From Quisquiliibacterium sp036525975 (GTDB lineage: Bacteria > Pseudomonadota > Gammaproteobacteria > Burkholderiales > Burkholderiaceae_E): DNA of 42,570 nt. The stretch is from positions 1 to 42,570 of the forward strand of contig DATCZK010000089.1 in the NCBI GenBank assembly GCA_036525975.1. The letters are read 5' to 3'. The position numbers and the translations under genes were made by a program. Under the pieces are notes generated by a model that saw only the letters and a list, made by a program, of their open reading frames with translations, ran no database searches and had not been told where the DNA came from. This document shows, one piece after another, positions 1-7,778 of this stretch. Each line of letters opens with the position of its first letter. The stretch's first letter is position 1.

Positions 1-83
1 GCGCCGACCCTGGCACGTCGCCCGACGAGGCGCTCGACGACCTCGTGTTCGCCCAGCGCGGCACGCGCGTCGCGCCGATCTGA
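1..83 (+). CDS. C-terminal end of an unidentified protein (partial)
   Basis: One frame, entering at base 3, stays open to a TGA at 81-83 and gives a C-terminus ending LVFAQRGTRVAPI. Codon use matches the neighbouring coding DNA, with G/C in nearly every third position. Only 26 residues are visible and no family can be named. It lies 84 bp upstream of the hydantoinase gene on the same strand, so it could be an earlier member of the same operon. That is inference, because the start is outside the window. Confidence 0.5.
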   Translation, partial: ADPGTSPDEALDDLVFAQRGTRVAPI

Positions 84-167
84 GGCGGCGCCCGGCCGTC
101 GCGCGGGCCGCGCCCACCCGGTGCGCGGGCGGCGCGCGCGCGGCCTGCGGCAGAATCGCTGCCACCG

Positions 168-1649
168 ATGGGGGTGCGCGTGTCCCAGAGCTACGACCTT
201 CTCATTCGCAACGCAACGATCGCCACCTCGAGCGCAACCGAGCGCGCCGACGTCGCGGTGCGCGACGGGAGAATCGCCGCGATCGGCGCCGGGCTCGGCG
301 GCGCGCGCCGCGAGATCGACGCCAGCGGCAAGCTGCTGCTCCCGGGCGGCATCGACAGCCACACGCACATCGAGCAGATCTCGAGCTTCGGGATCATGTG
401 CGCCGACGACTTCCACAGCGCCACGGTCTCGGCCGCGCACGGCGGCACCACCACCACGATCTCGTTCGCGGCGCAGCACCGCGAGATGCTGATCCCCGAC
501 GTGCTCGCCGACTATCACCGGCGCGCGGCCGAGAAGGCCGTGATCGACTACGCGTTCCACCTGATCGTGGCGAACCCGTCGCAGCCCACGCTCGCCGAGC
601 ACCTGCCGCAGGCGATCGGCGAAGGGCTGCGCTCGTTCAAGCTGTTCATGACCTACGACCGCATGCGCCTCACCGACGAGCAGATCCTCGACGTGCTGTC
701 GGTGGCGCGCGCGCACGGCGCGCTCACGATGGTGCACGCCGAGAACCACGGGATGATCGGCTGGCTCGCCGGCAAGATGGTGGGCGCGGGCAATGCGCTG
801 CCGCGTTATCACGCGATCTGCCACACGCGCGGCGCCGAGGCCGAGGCGATCAACCGCGTGATCGCGCTGGCCGAGCTGGTGGACGCGCCGATCCTGATCG
901 TGCACGTGTCCACCGTCGAGGGCATCGACGCGATCCGCCGCGCCCGCGCGCGCGGGCTCAAGGTGTTCGGCGAGACCTGCCCGCAGTACCTGTTCCTGAC
1001 CGCGAAGGATCTCGACCGCGGCGGGCTCGACGGGGCGATGTTCTGCTGCAGCCCGCCGCCGCGCGACGAGGCGGCGCAGGAAGCCTGCTGGCAGGGGATG
1101 GCCGACGGCACGCTGGGCCTGTATTCGTCCGACCACGCGCCCTACCGCTTCGACGCGTCCGGGAAGTTGCCCAAGGGCGAGAAGACCACGTTCAAGGACG
1201 TTGCCAACGGCGTGCCGGGGCTGGAGCTGCGGCTGCCACTGCTGTTCAGCGCCGGCGTCGTCACCGGCCGGATGAGCCTCACGGAGTTCGTTCGCCTGTC
1301 GTCGACCAATCACGCGCAAACCTACGGCCTGTACCCGCGCAAGGGCGAGATCGCGGTCGGCTCCGACGCCGACCTCGCGATCTGGGATCCGCAGGCCCGG
1401 CGCACGATCACGGCCTCGATGCTGCACGACGCGGTCGGCTACACCCCCTACGAGGGGCGCGAGATCACCGGCTGGCCGCAGACCGTGATCTCGCGCGGCG
1501 ACGTGATCGTGGACGCGGGCGAGCTGCACGCCGCGCGCGGCCGCGGCCGCTACCTCGCGCGCGAGATCGCCGATTCGGCGCTGCCGGCCAACCTGCCGGT
1601 TCCCGAGATCGCCCAGCTCGAGGCCTGGGGAACGCCGCTGCCGCGCTGA
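168..1649 (+). CDS. hydA: D-hydantoinase / dihydropyrimidinase family cyclic amidohydrolase
   Basis: This cytoplasmic amidohydrolase should open the ring of 5-substituted hydantoins or dihydropyrimidines to N-carbamoyl amino acids. It is 493 residues, close to the usual 460-490. The binuclear zinc site is complete: HTH at H65/H67 after GGIDS, a lysine in SFKLF (K158) that is normally carbamylated, H190 in VHAENH, H246 in IVHVST, and D322 in SSDHAPY. The CSPPPRD segment near 294-300 fits the substrate loop of this family. The ATG at 168 gives the longest product. A GTG at 180 (MSQSYDLL) has a G-rich stretch just upstream and is a good alternative start. A gene for an N-carbamoyl-D-amino-acid amidase follows 38 bp later, which favours a D-hydantoinase role over a purely pyrimidine one. 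Confidence 0.9.
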   Translation: MGVRVSQSYDLLIRNATIATSSATERADVAVRDGRIAAIGAGLGGARREIDASGKLLLPGGIDSHTHIEQISSFGIMCADDFHSATVSAAHGGTTTTISFAAQHREMLIPDVLADYHRRAAEKAVIDYAFHLIVANPSQPTLAEHLPQAIGEGLRSFKLFMTYDRMRLTDEQILDVLSVARAHGALTMVHAENHGMIGWLAGKMVGAGNALPRYHAICHTRGAEAEAINRVIALAELVDAPILIVHVSTVEGIDAIRRARARGLKVFGETCPQYLFLTAKDLDRGGLDGAMFCCSPPPRDEAAQEACWQGMADGTLGLYSSDHAPYRFDASGKLPKGEKTTFKDVANGVPGLELRLPLLFSAGVVTGRMSLTEFVRLSSTNHAQTYGLYPRKGEIAVGSDADLAIWDPQARRTITASMLHDAVGYTPYEGREITGWPQTVISRGDVIVDAGELHAARGRGRYLAREIADSALPANLPVPEIAQLEAWGTPLPR

Positions 1650-1687
1650 CGCCGCGCCCGACCCATCCACCCCCAACGGAACCGCCC

Positions 1688-2626
1688 ATGGCCAGACACC
1701 TGAGGATCGCCGCCGCCCAGCTCGGCCCCCTGCACCTCGCCGACACCCGCCTCACGGCCACGCAACGGCTGGTGGCGCTGCTCGGCGACGCGCACGCGAT
1801 GGGCGCGAAGTTCGTCGTGTTCCCCGAGCTCGCCTTCACCACCTTCTTTCCGCGCTGGTGGTTCGACGACCAGGCGCAGGTGGACGCGCGCTTCTTCGAG
1901 CCCTCGATGCCCTCGCCCGAGACGCAGCCGCTGTTCGACGAGGCGAGGAGGCTGGGCATCGGTTTCTACGTCGGCTACGCCGAGCTCACGCCCGAGGGCC
2001 GGCGCTTCAACACGGCCATCCTGGTCGCGCCCGACGGCAGCGTGGTCGGCAAGTACCGCAAGGTGCACCTCCCGGGGCACGCCGATCACAAGCCCGAGGC
2101 CGCGTTCCAGCACCTGGAGAAGAAGTACTTCGAGGTGGGCGACCTCGGCTTCAGGGTGTGGCGGTTCATGGACACGATCACCGGCATGCTGATCTGCAAC
2201 GACCGCCGCTGGCCCGAGGCGTTTCGCGTGCTCGCGCTGCAGGGCGCCGAGGTGGTCGCGCTCGGGTTCAACACCCCGACCGAGAACCTGCACTACCCGG
2301 AGCCCCCGGCGCTGCGCGTGCACCACCACCTGATCATGGCGCAGTCGATGGCGTTCCAGAACGCCACCTGGCTGGTGGAGACGGCGAAGTGCGGCGTCGA
2401 GGACGGCTTCCGGATGTTCGGGCACTCGGTGATCGTCGCGCCCTCGGGCGAGATCGCCGCGAAGAGCCAGAGCGAGGAAGACGAGGTGATCTGCTTCAAC
2501 TGCGACATCGACCTGGCCGCCAACCTCAAGCGCACGATGTTCAACTTCGCCGCGCACCGCCGGCCCGAGCACTACAAGCTGATCGTCGAGCGCGTGGGCG
2601 CCCAGGTCACGCCGGCCAACGACTGA
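1688..2626 (+). CDS. N-carbamoyl-D-amino acid amidohydrolase (nitrilase superfamily)
   Basis: The product should hydrolyse N-carbamoyl-D-amino acids to D-amino acid, CO2 and ammonia, the step after hydantoinase. It is 312 residues, against about 304 for characterised D-carbamoylases. The catalytic triad of the nitrilase fold is present: E47 in FPELAF, K125 in YRKVHLPG and C170 in ICNDRRWPE. The phrases TTFFPRW and QHLEKKYFE are those I recall from the Agrobacterium D-carbamoylase, which supports D-specificity over beta-ureidopropionase. Its TGA overlaps the next gene's ATG by one base (TGATG), suggesting translational coupling. The start ATG at 1688 places the conserved RIAAAQLGP strand at the N-terminus. 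Confidence 0.92.
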   Translation: MARHLRIAAAQLGPLHLADTRLTATQRLVALLGDAHAMGAKFVVFPELAFTTFFPRWWFDDQAQVDARFFEPSMPSPETQPLFDEARRLGIGFYVGYAELTPEGRRFNTAILVAPDGSVVGKYRKVHLPGHADHKPEAAFQHLEKKYFEVGDLGFRVWRFMDTITGMLICNDRRWPEAFRVLALQGAEVVALGFNTPTENLHYPEPPALRVHHHLIMAQSMAFQNATWLVETAKCGVEDGFRMFGHSVIVAPSGEIAAKSQSEEDEVICFNCDIDLAANLKRTMFNFAAHRRPEHYKLIVERVGAQVTPAND

Positions 2627-3222
2627 TGGACCTCGAACTCGCGAAGCTCTCGGCCACCGAGCGCTACAAGCTGCTGATCGGGCTGGTGATCCCGCGCCCG
2701 ATCGCCTGGATCTCCACGGTGAGCGAGAACGGCGTGGCGAACTGCGCGCCGTTCTCGTTCTTCAACGTGGTCTCGGAGGAGCCGCCGCTTTGCATCGTGA
2801 GCTTCAACCGCCGCTCCGACGGCGCGATCAAGCACACGCTCAAGAACATCACGCGCACCGGCGAGTTCGTCGTGAACCTGGTCGACGAGCCCGTCGCGCA
2901 GGCGATGAGCCTGTCGGCGCGCGAGCTGCCCGAGTCCGAGAGCGAGTTCGCGCTGGCCGGCCTCACGCCGGTGCCGGCCGCGTGCGTGCAGCACCCGCGC
3001 ATCGCCGAGGCGGCCGCCGCGCTCGAGTGCAGGCTCGAGCGGCGCATCGAGTTCGGCCCCGAGCGCGAGATGGTGGTGGGCGAGATCGTGCTGGTGCACG
3101 CGCGCGAGGGCATCGTCGACGCGCACACCAAGCGCGTGTCGGAGGCGCTGTACAACCCGATCGGGCGCCTGTTCGCGTCGCGCTACTGCACGACGCGCGA
3201 GCGCTTCGACCTGCCCACCTAG
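2626..3222 (+). CDS. Flavin reductase-like FMN-binding split-barrel protein
   Basis: A 198-residue protein of the flavin reductase-like family, which binds FMN in a split beta-barrel. Visible family features are IPRPIAWISTV near residue 22, NCAPFSFFN near 43, PPLCIVSF near 57, and a later TGEFVVNLVDE. Members supply reduced FMN to monooxygenases or act as small flavin oxidoreductases. No partner monooxygenase lies nearby. The gene overlaps the carbamoylase stop by one base and is the last gene of this operon half. Its job in hydantoin breakdown is unclear: it may act on a side chain, or be a flavoenzyme working on the released product. The family assignment is firm, the role is not. Confidence 0.85.
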   Translation: MDLELAKLSATERYKLLIGLVIPRPIAWISTVSENGVANCAPFSFFNVVSEEPPLCIVSFNRRSDGAIKHTLKNITRTGEFVVNLVDEPVAQAMSLSARELPESESEFALAGLTPVPAACVQHPRIAEAAAALECRLERRIEFGPEREMVVGEIVLVHAREGIVDAHTKRVSEALYNPIGRLFASRYCTTRERFDLPT

Positions 3223-3234
3223 CCCGCGAGCAGC

Positions 3235-3295
3235 GCTGCGGCGGCGGCGCGCGGCGCGCTGCGGCGGCGGCGGCGCGCGGCGGCGCCTAGGCGCC
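3235..3295. repeat. GC-rich direct repeat and 14-bp palindrome between convergent genes
   Basis: Two copies of a roughly 22-25 bp GCTGCGGCGG-type repeat lie at 3235-3256 and 3258-3283; the second has one extra CGG. They are followed by a perfect palindrome, GGCGCCTAGGCGCC, at 3282-3295 that contains the stop codon of the minus-strand racemase gene. The position between two convergent genes suits a bidirectional terminator, but there is no T-run on either strand. Replication slippage at a GC triplet tract is an equally simple explanation. Confidence 0.5.
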
Positions 3296-3952
3296 GGCCC
3301 AGTTCAGCCGCACCCGCCCGATCGCCATCGCCACCGCCGCCTGGGTCGGCTCCACCACCGGGATGCCGATCTCGTCCTGCAGCGGCTTGCGGTAGCGCGC
3401 CATGCCGGCGCAACCCATCACGACCACGTCGGCGCCGTGCGCGTCGCGCAGCGTCTTGCCCACGTCGACCATGCGCCCGAAGGTGCGCTCGGCGTCGGAC
3501 AACTCGGTCACCCCCAGCCCCACCGGCAGCTCGCCCGCGAGCCGATCGAGCACGCCCATCGCGCCGAGATAGCGCAGGTGCCGCGGGATCGACTTTCGCA
3601 GGATCGCGATCACGCCGAACCGGTGCCCCAGCGTGAGCGCGGTGAGGATGCCGCACTCGGAGATGCCCAGCACCGGCTTGCGCGTGGCCTCGCGCACCGA
3701 GTGCAGGCCCGGGTCGCTGTAGCAGGCGATCACGAACGCGGCGCAGTCGGCGTCGCGCCGGCGCACGAGCTCGAGCATCGGCGCGACCACGCCGTCGACG
3801 TGCTGCTGCGACTCGATCCCCGGCGGGCCTTCGGCGAGCGTCTGGCATTCGATCTGCGGCCCGCCGGCCATGCGCAGCGGCGCGCACGCCTCGTCGATTC
3901 CGCGCGTGACGGCTTCGGTGGAGTTGGGGTTGATGACGAGGATTCGGTCCAT
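3287..3952 (-). CDS. Asp/Glu/hydantoin racemase family protein (probable hydantoin racemase)
   Basis: A 221-residue cofactor-independent racemase-fold protein. It starts MDRILVINPNST, the typical N-terminus of hydantoin racemases. The two catalytic cysteines are present: C77 in IACYSDPG and C181 in VVMGCAGMA, with spacing as expected. The likely reaction is interconversion of D- and L-5-monosubstituted hydantoins, so that a D-specific hydantoinase can use both. Other members of this family act on Asp/Glu, maleate or arylmalonate. The hydantoinase and D-carbamoylase converging on it favour hydantoin. It is the last gene of the ABC transporter operon. The ATG at 3952 fits the family start, although no clear Shine-Dalgarno sequence precedes it. 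Confidence 0.85.
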   Translation of the reverse strand: MDRILVINPNSTEAVTRGIDEACAPLRMAGGPQIECQTLAEGPPGIESQQHVDGVVAPMLELVRRRDADCAAFVIACYSDPGLHSVREATRKPVLGISECGILTALTLGHRFGVIAILRKSIPRHLRYLGAMGVLDRLAGELPVGLGVTELSDAERTFGRMVDVGKTLRDAHGADVVVMGCAGMARYRKPLQDEIGIPVVEPTQAAVAMAIGRVRLNWAGA

Positions 3953-4002
3953 CGGTGCGGGCGTTCGTGTGGGGGGTCGGTGGAGCGGGGCGGCGCGAGG
4001 GC

Positions 4003-4674
4003 TCAGTGCAGCGCGATCTGCCGGTGCTCGAAGCGGCTGAGCAGCCGCACGAGCGGCCACAGGCAGGCGAGGTAGATGATACCGGCGGCGATGATCGGCG
4101 TGGCGTTGTAGGTGACCGACTGCGCCTCGCGCGCCGTGTGCAGCAGCTCGGGCAGCGCCACCACGCTGGCGATCGACGTGAGCTTGATCACCTCCAGCGT
4201 GTTCGAGATCAGGTCGGGGGTCACGTTCCTCACCGCCTGGGGCACCACCACCCAGACCATCGTCTGCAGCGTCGTGAGCCCGGTGGAGCGCGCCGCTTCG
4301 GTCTGCCCGCGCGGCACCGACTCGATGCCGGCGCGCAGGATCTCGCCGTAGTAGCTCGAGGTGTTGAGCAGGAACGCGAGCGCCACCGACCCGAACGCGC
4401 CGATGCGGATGTCGAGGAAGGGCAGCCCGTAGGCAACGAACATCAGCAGCACGAGCGGCGGAAACGCGCGGAAGAAGTCGACGTAGGCCACGGTCGCCCA
4501 GCGCACCGCCCTCCAGCGCGAGCCCGACGCGAGCGCAACCGCGAGCCCGCCGGCCACGCCCAGCGGCACGACCACCACGGTGAGCAGCAGCGTCATCCCC
4601 AGCCCCGCCAGCAGGAACGGCCAGGCCTCCCTGAGGATGCCGAGGTTGAAGAAGTTCTGGATCAGCGCTTCCAC
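4003..4674 (-). CDS. Polar amino acid-type ABC transporter permease (second subunit)
   Basis: An inner-membrane permease of the His/Glu/Gln/Arg/opine group, 223 residues with about five hydrophobic helices. The EAA loop that contacts the ATPase is visible as ILRAGIESVPRGQTEAARS near residues 119-137. The start is taken as the GTG at 4674 (MEALIQNFF), which overlaps the end of the first permease by 13 bp; no ATG stands near this position in frame. With the first permease it should form the heterodimeric channel of an uptake system. Location beside the racemase suggests a hydantoin or carbamoyl-amino-acid substrate (inference). Confidence 0.88.
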   Translation of the reverse strand: MEALIQNFFNLGILREAWPFLLAGLGMTLLLTVVVVPLGVAGGLAVALASGSRWRAVRWATVAYVDFFRAFPPLVLLMFVAYGLPFLDIRIGAFGSVALAFLLNTSSYYGEILRAGIESVPRGQTEAARSTGLTTLQTMVWVVVPQAVRNVTPDLISNTLEVIKLTSIASVVALPELLHTAREAQSVTYNATPIIAAGIIYLACLWPLVRLLSRFEHRQIALH

Positions 4675-5345
4675 GCGAACCTCGTCTCCACCCAGCGCCC
4701 GAAGATCACCACCGGAATGAACAGGACCAGGTACGCGATCGACCCGAGCACCAGCGGCGAGGGGTTGTACGAGAACGAGTACGCGGTCTGGGCCTGGTAG
4801 AGGATCTCGCCCACCGCCACCACCGCCCCCAGCGCGGTGCCCTTGGTGATCGCGATCGTGCGGTTGGTGAGCGGCGGGATCGTCATGCGCACCGCCTGCG
4901 GCGCGACCACCTGCGAGAGCGTCTGCCAGAACGTCAGGCCCGTGGAGCGGGCCGCTTCCCACTGGCCGCGCGGCACCGCCACGATGCCGGCCCAGAAGAT
5001 CTCCTCCGAGAACGCCATCAGCACGAGCGCGAGCGCGAGCCAGGTGGCCACCCAGGCGCTCAGCTTGATGCCCAGGCTCGGCAGCGCGAAATAGAAGCCC
5101 ACGATCAGCACGAGCGGCGGCAGCGCGCGCAGCATGTCGACGAGCACCACGATCAGGAAGTTCAGCAGGCGCAGCCGGAACGAGCGCACCAGCGCCAGCA
5201 CCAGCCCCGACGAGATGCCGGCCACGATCACCGCGAGCGCGAGGCCCACCGTCACCCAGAACCCTTCCCAGATCTTCGGCGCGTACTGCGCCATCACCTG
5301 CCAGTTGAAGAAGGTGTCGGCGAGGCGCTCGAGGTTCGCGTTCAC
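4662..5345 (-). CDS. Polar amino acid-type ABC transporter permease (first subunit)
   Basis: A 227-residue inner-membrane permease of the same HisQ/HisM type as its neighbour. It has a hydrophilic N-terminus, helices beginning near residue 30, and an EAA loop IFWAGIVAVPRGQWEAARS near 115-133. The start is a GTG at 5345 (MNANLERLAD). The ATPase gene ends 7 bp upstream, so the genes are packed as one transcript. The paired EAA loops of the two permeases differ, consistent with an asymmetric heterodimer. Substrate is not deducible from the permease itself. Confidence 0.88.
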   Translation of the reverse strand: MNANLERLADTFFNWQVMAQYAPKIWEGFWVTVGLALAVIVAGISSGLVLALVRSFRLRLLNFLIVVLVDMLRALPPLVLIVGFYFALPSLGIKLSAWVATWLALALVLMAFSEEIFWAGIVAVPRGQWEAARSTGLTFWQTLSQVVAPQAVRMTIPPLTNRTIAITKGTALGAVVAVGEILYQAQTAYSFSYNPSPLVLGSIAYLVLFIPVVIFGRWVETRFAWKR

Positions 5346-5352
5346 GGCCGCA

Positions 5353-6090
<738 letters not shown>

Positions 6091-6097
6091 CCCGGGA

Positions 6098-6937
6098 TTA
6101 CTTGCAGTTGGCCGTGTGCGCGGTTGCGTCGTGCCCGGCCATGCCGGGAACCCCGTAGCCGGGGTAGACGGTGACCGGCGCCGAGCCGGCGCGCGGCTTG
6201 TGGCCGAACCACTTCTCGTAGAGCTGCGCCATCACGCCATTGGTCTTGAGGCACTCGATCGCGGCGTCGACCTCGTTGCGAAGCTTGGCGTCGTCCTTGC
6301 GGAAAGCGGCCGCCCACACCAGCCCCTGGTCGACCGTGAGCGAGGCGAGCTTGATCTGGCCGCCGGCCTTCACCGTGGAATAGGCCGCCACCGTGTTGCC
6401 CGACATGTGCACCTCGGCCCGACCGGAGATCAGCGCCTGCACCGCGTCGGCGTTCGTGCCGAACGACTCCACCTTGAAGCCGTACTTGGCCGCGTTCTCC
6501 TGCGCCCACTTGTCGTAGGCCGAGCCGCGATTGAGCGAGATCGTCTTGCCCTTGAGCTGGTCGAGCGAGGTGATGTCGCCCGCCTTGGAGGGCACGACGA
6601 AGGCGTAGTAGGTGTTCAGGTAGCCCTCGGTGAACAGCAGGTTCTGCGCGCGCTCGGGCGTGACGGTGGTGGGCGCGCCCACGAAGCTGATCTGGCCGGA
6701 ATTCATCGCCGGTATCAGGCCGGAGAACTGCCCGGCGAAGATCTCGATCGGGCGCCCGAGCTGCTTGCCGATCTCGTTGATCATGTCCACGTTGAAGCCC
6801 TCCACGCCCCCGCCCAGCTTGGGCATCGCGTGCGGCGCGAAGGTGCCGTCGACGCCGGCGATCAGCTTGTCTTGCGCGGAGGCCGTGGCGGCGAAGAACA
6901 GCGCGGTTGCAATGGCGGCTAGATGGATCCTCATCAT
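6098..6937 (-). CDS. Periplasmic solute-binding protein, family 3
   Basis: A 279-residue periplasmic receptor and first gene of the five-gene transporter/racemase operon. A Sec signal peptide spans about residues 1-21 and ends ATASAQ, with no lipobox cysteine. The mature part has the family-3 pattern: GVDGTFAPHAM, then EGFNVDMINEIGKQLG, then a TPERAQNLLFTEGY segment and a GRAEVHMSG hinge segment. Two start codons are adjacent (MM); the first at 6937 is preceded by a good GGGGAGA ribosome-binding site. Amino acids are the usual ligands. Given the downstream racemase, a hydantoin or N-carbamoyl amino acid is the suggested ligand (inference). Confidence 0.88.
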   Translation of the reverse strand: MMRIHLAAIATALFFAATASAQDKLIAGVDGTFAPHAMPKLGGGVEGFNVDMINEIGKQLGRPIEIFAGQFSGLIPAMNSGQISFVGAPTTVTPERAQNLLFTEGYLNTYYAFVVPSKAGDITSLDQLKGKTISLNRGSAYDKWAQENAAKYGFKVESFGTNADAVQALISGRAEVHMSGNTVAAYSTVKAGGQIKLASLTVDQGLVWAAAFRKDDAKLRNEVDAAIECLKTNGVMAQLYEKWFGHKPRAGSAPVTVYPGYGVPGMAGHDATAHTANCK

Positions 6938-6984
6938 GTCTCCCCAGGCGAGTGAACGGGTGATTTCAGGCGATTCAATGGGTG

Positions 6985-6990
6985 ATTACA
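6985..6990 (-). promoter_or_regulatory. Possible -10 box for the binding-protein operon
   Basis: On the minus strand TGTAAT (five of six consensus bases) lies about 48 bases before the ATG at 6937. A weak TTACCG lies 17 bases upstream as a possible -35. It would drive the transporter-racemase operon divergently from the TetR gene. It is a sequence match only. Confidence 0.3.
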
Positions 6991-7038
6991 GCATGTTTCG
7001 CGCGCTGCGGTAAGCCGCGGCCGGGGGCGGGCGCGGCA

Positions 7039-7060
7039 ATTAAACGGTCAACCGTTCAAT
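7039..7060. promoter_or_regulatory. Palindromic operator, probable TetR binding site
   Basis: The core AACGGT-CA-ACCGTT (7043-7056) is a perfect inverted repeat. It extends outward to ATT/AAT with one mismatched pair, making a 22-bp near-perfect palindrome. It sits immediately before the TetR gene, in what would be the -35 region of its promoter. Autorepression, and possibly control of the downstream liu genes, is expected for this arrangement. It stands out because it is AT-richer than its surroundings. Confidence 0.7.
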
Positions 7061-7068
7061 TCCCGGGT

Positions 7069-7074
7069 TAGAAT
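7069..7074 (+). promoter_or_regulatory. -10 box of an apparently leaderless TetR promoter
   Basis: TAGAAT (five of six consensus bases) ends five bases before the ATG at 7080. A normal -10 to +1 distance would put the transcript start at or beside the A of the start codon. No Shine-Dalgarno sequence precedes the ATG, which agrees with a leaderless mRNA. The operator palindrome replaces a recognisable -35 box. Confidence 0.5.
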
Positions 7075-7079
7075 GGGCG

Positions 7080-7739
7080 ATGGCCAGGACAACCGGATCG
7101 GACGGCACGCGCACCGAGGAGGCGATTCGCGCCGCCGCGGTGGCGCTGATCGCCGCGCGCGGCTACGAGGCGATGACGCTTCGCCAGCTCGCGCAAAAGG
7201 TCGGCGTGCAGCCGGGCACCATCTACCGCTATTTCCCGGGCAAGTCGAAGCTGCTCGTGGCGCTGCTGGTCGAGCACCTGGAGTTCCTGCTGGCGCGCTG
7301 GGAAGACGAGCGCCCGCGCGGCGCCGACGCGCTCGGGCGGTTGCGCGCCTTCGTCGACTTCCACGTGCGCTTCCACACGCTGCGCCGCCAGGAGGCGTTC
7401 GTGGCGAACATGGAGCTTCGAAGCCTCAGCAGCGCCGAGAGGCGCAAGGTGGTCGCGCTGCGCCGGCGCTACGAAGACATCCTCGCCGCGATCCTGGCCG
7501 AAGGCGGCGCCGACGGCAGCTTCGAGATCGCCGAGCCGCGCATCGCGGCGTTCGCGATCCTCGCGATGCTCACCGGCGTGGGCGCCTGGTACCAGGAAGG
7601 CGGCCGCCTGGGGCAGCGCGAGCTGATCGACCTCTACACCCGCATGGTGATGCGGTGCGTCGGGGCGCGCGCGCCTTCGGCGAGCGCTGCGTCCGCCGCA
7701 CGCGAGCGCGCCGCGCACGCGAGGGCGCTCGCCGGCTGA
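7080..7739 (+). CDS. TetR/AcrR family transcriptional regulator of the liu cluster
   Basis: A 219-residue one-component repressor. The N-terminal helix-turn-helix is clear: TEEAIRAAAVALIAARGYEAMT, then LRQLAQKVGVQPGTIYRYFPGK at about 34-55. The C-terminal half is a helical ligand-binding domain of the kind that often senses acyl-CoAs. It lies 39 bp upstream of liuB on the same strand. LiuQ is a TetR regulator described for branched-chain amino acid genes in betaproteobacteria. This protein may be its counterpart, but that rests on position, not on a sequence comparison. The protein ends in a low-complexity Ala/Arg tail. The start appears leaderless. Confidence 0.85.
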   Translation: MARTTGSDGTRTEEAIRAAAVALIAARGYEAMTLRQLAQKVGVQPGTIYRYFPGKSKLLVALLVEHLEFLLARWEDERPRGADALGRLRAFVDFHVRFHTLRRQEAFVANMELRSLSSAERRKVVALRRRYEDILAAILAEGGADGSFEIAEPRIAAFAILAMLTGVGAWYQEGGRLGQRELIDLYTRMVMRCVGARAPSASAASAARERAAHARALAG

Positions 7740-7778
7740 GGCCGCGCCGAGGCCGAACGAACTATTGGGGAGAAGCGC

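Noticed and set aside
168..1649. Allantoinase or dihydroorotase instead of hydantoinase
   Set aside because: The residue pattern and the adjacent D-carbamoylase and hydantoin racemase favour hydantoinase; no allantoin or pyrimidine-synthesis genes are nearby.
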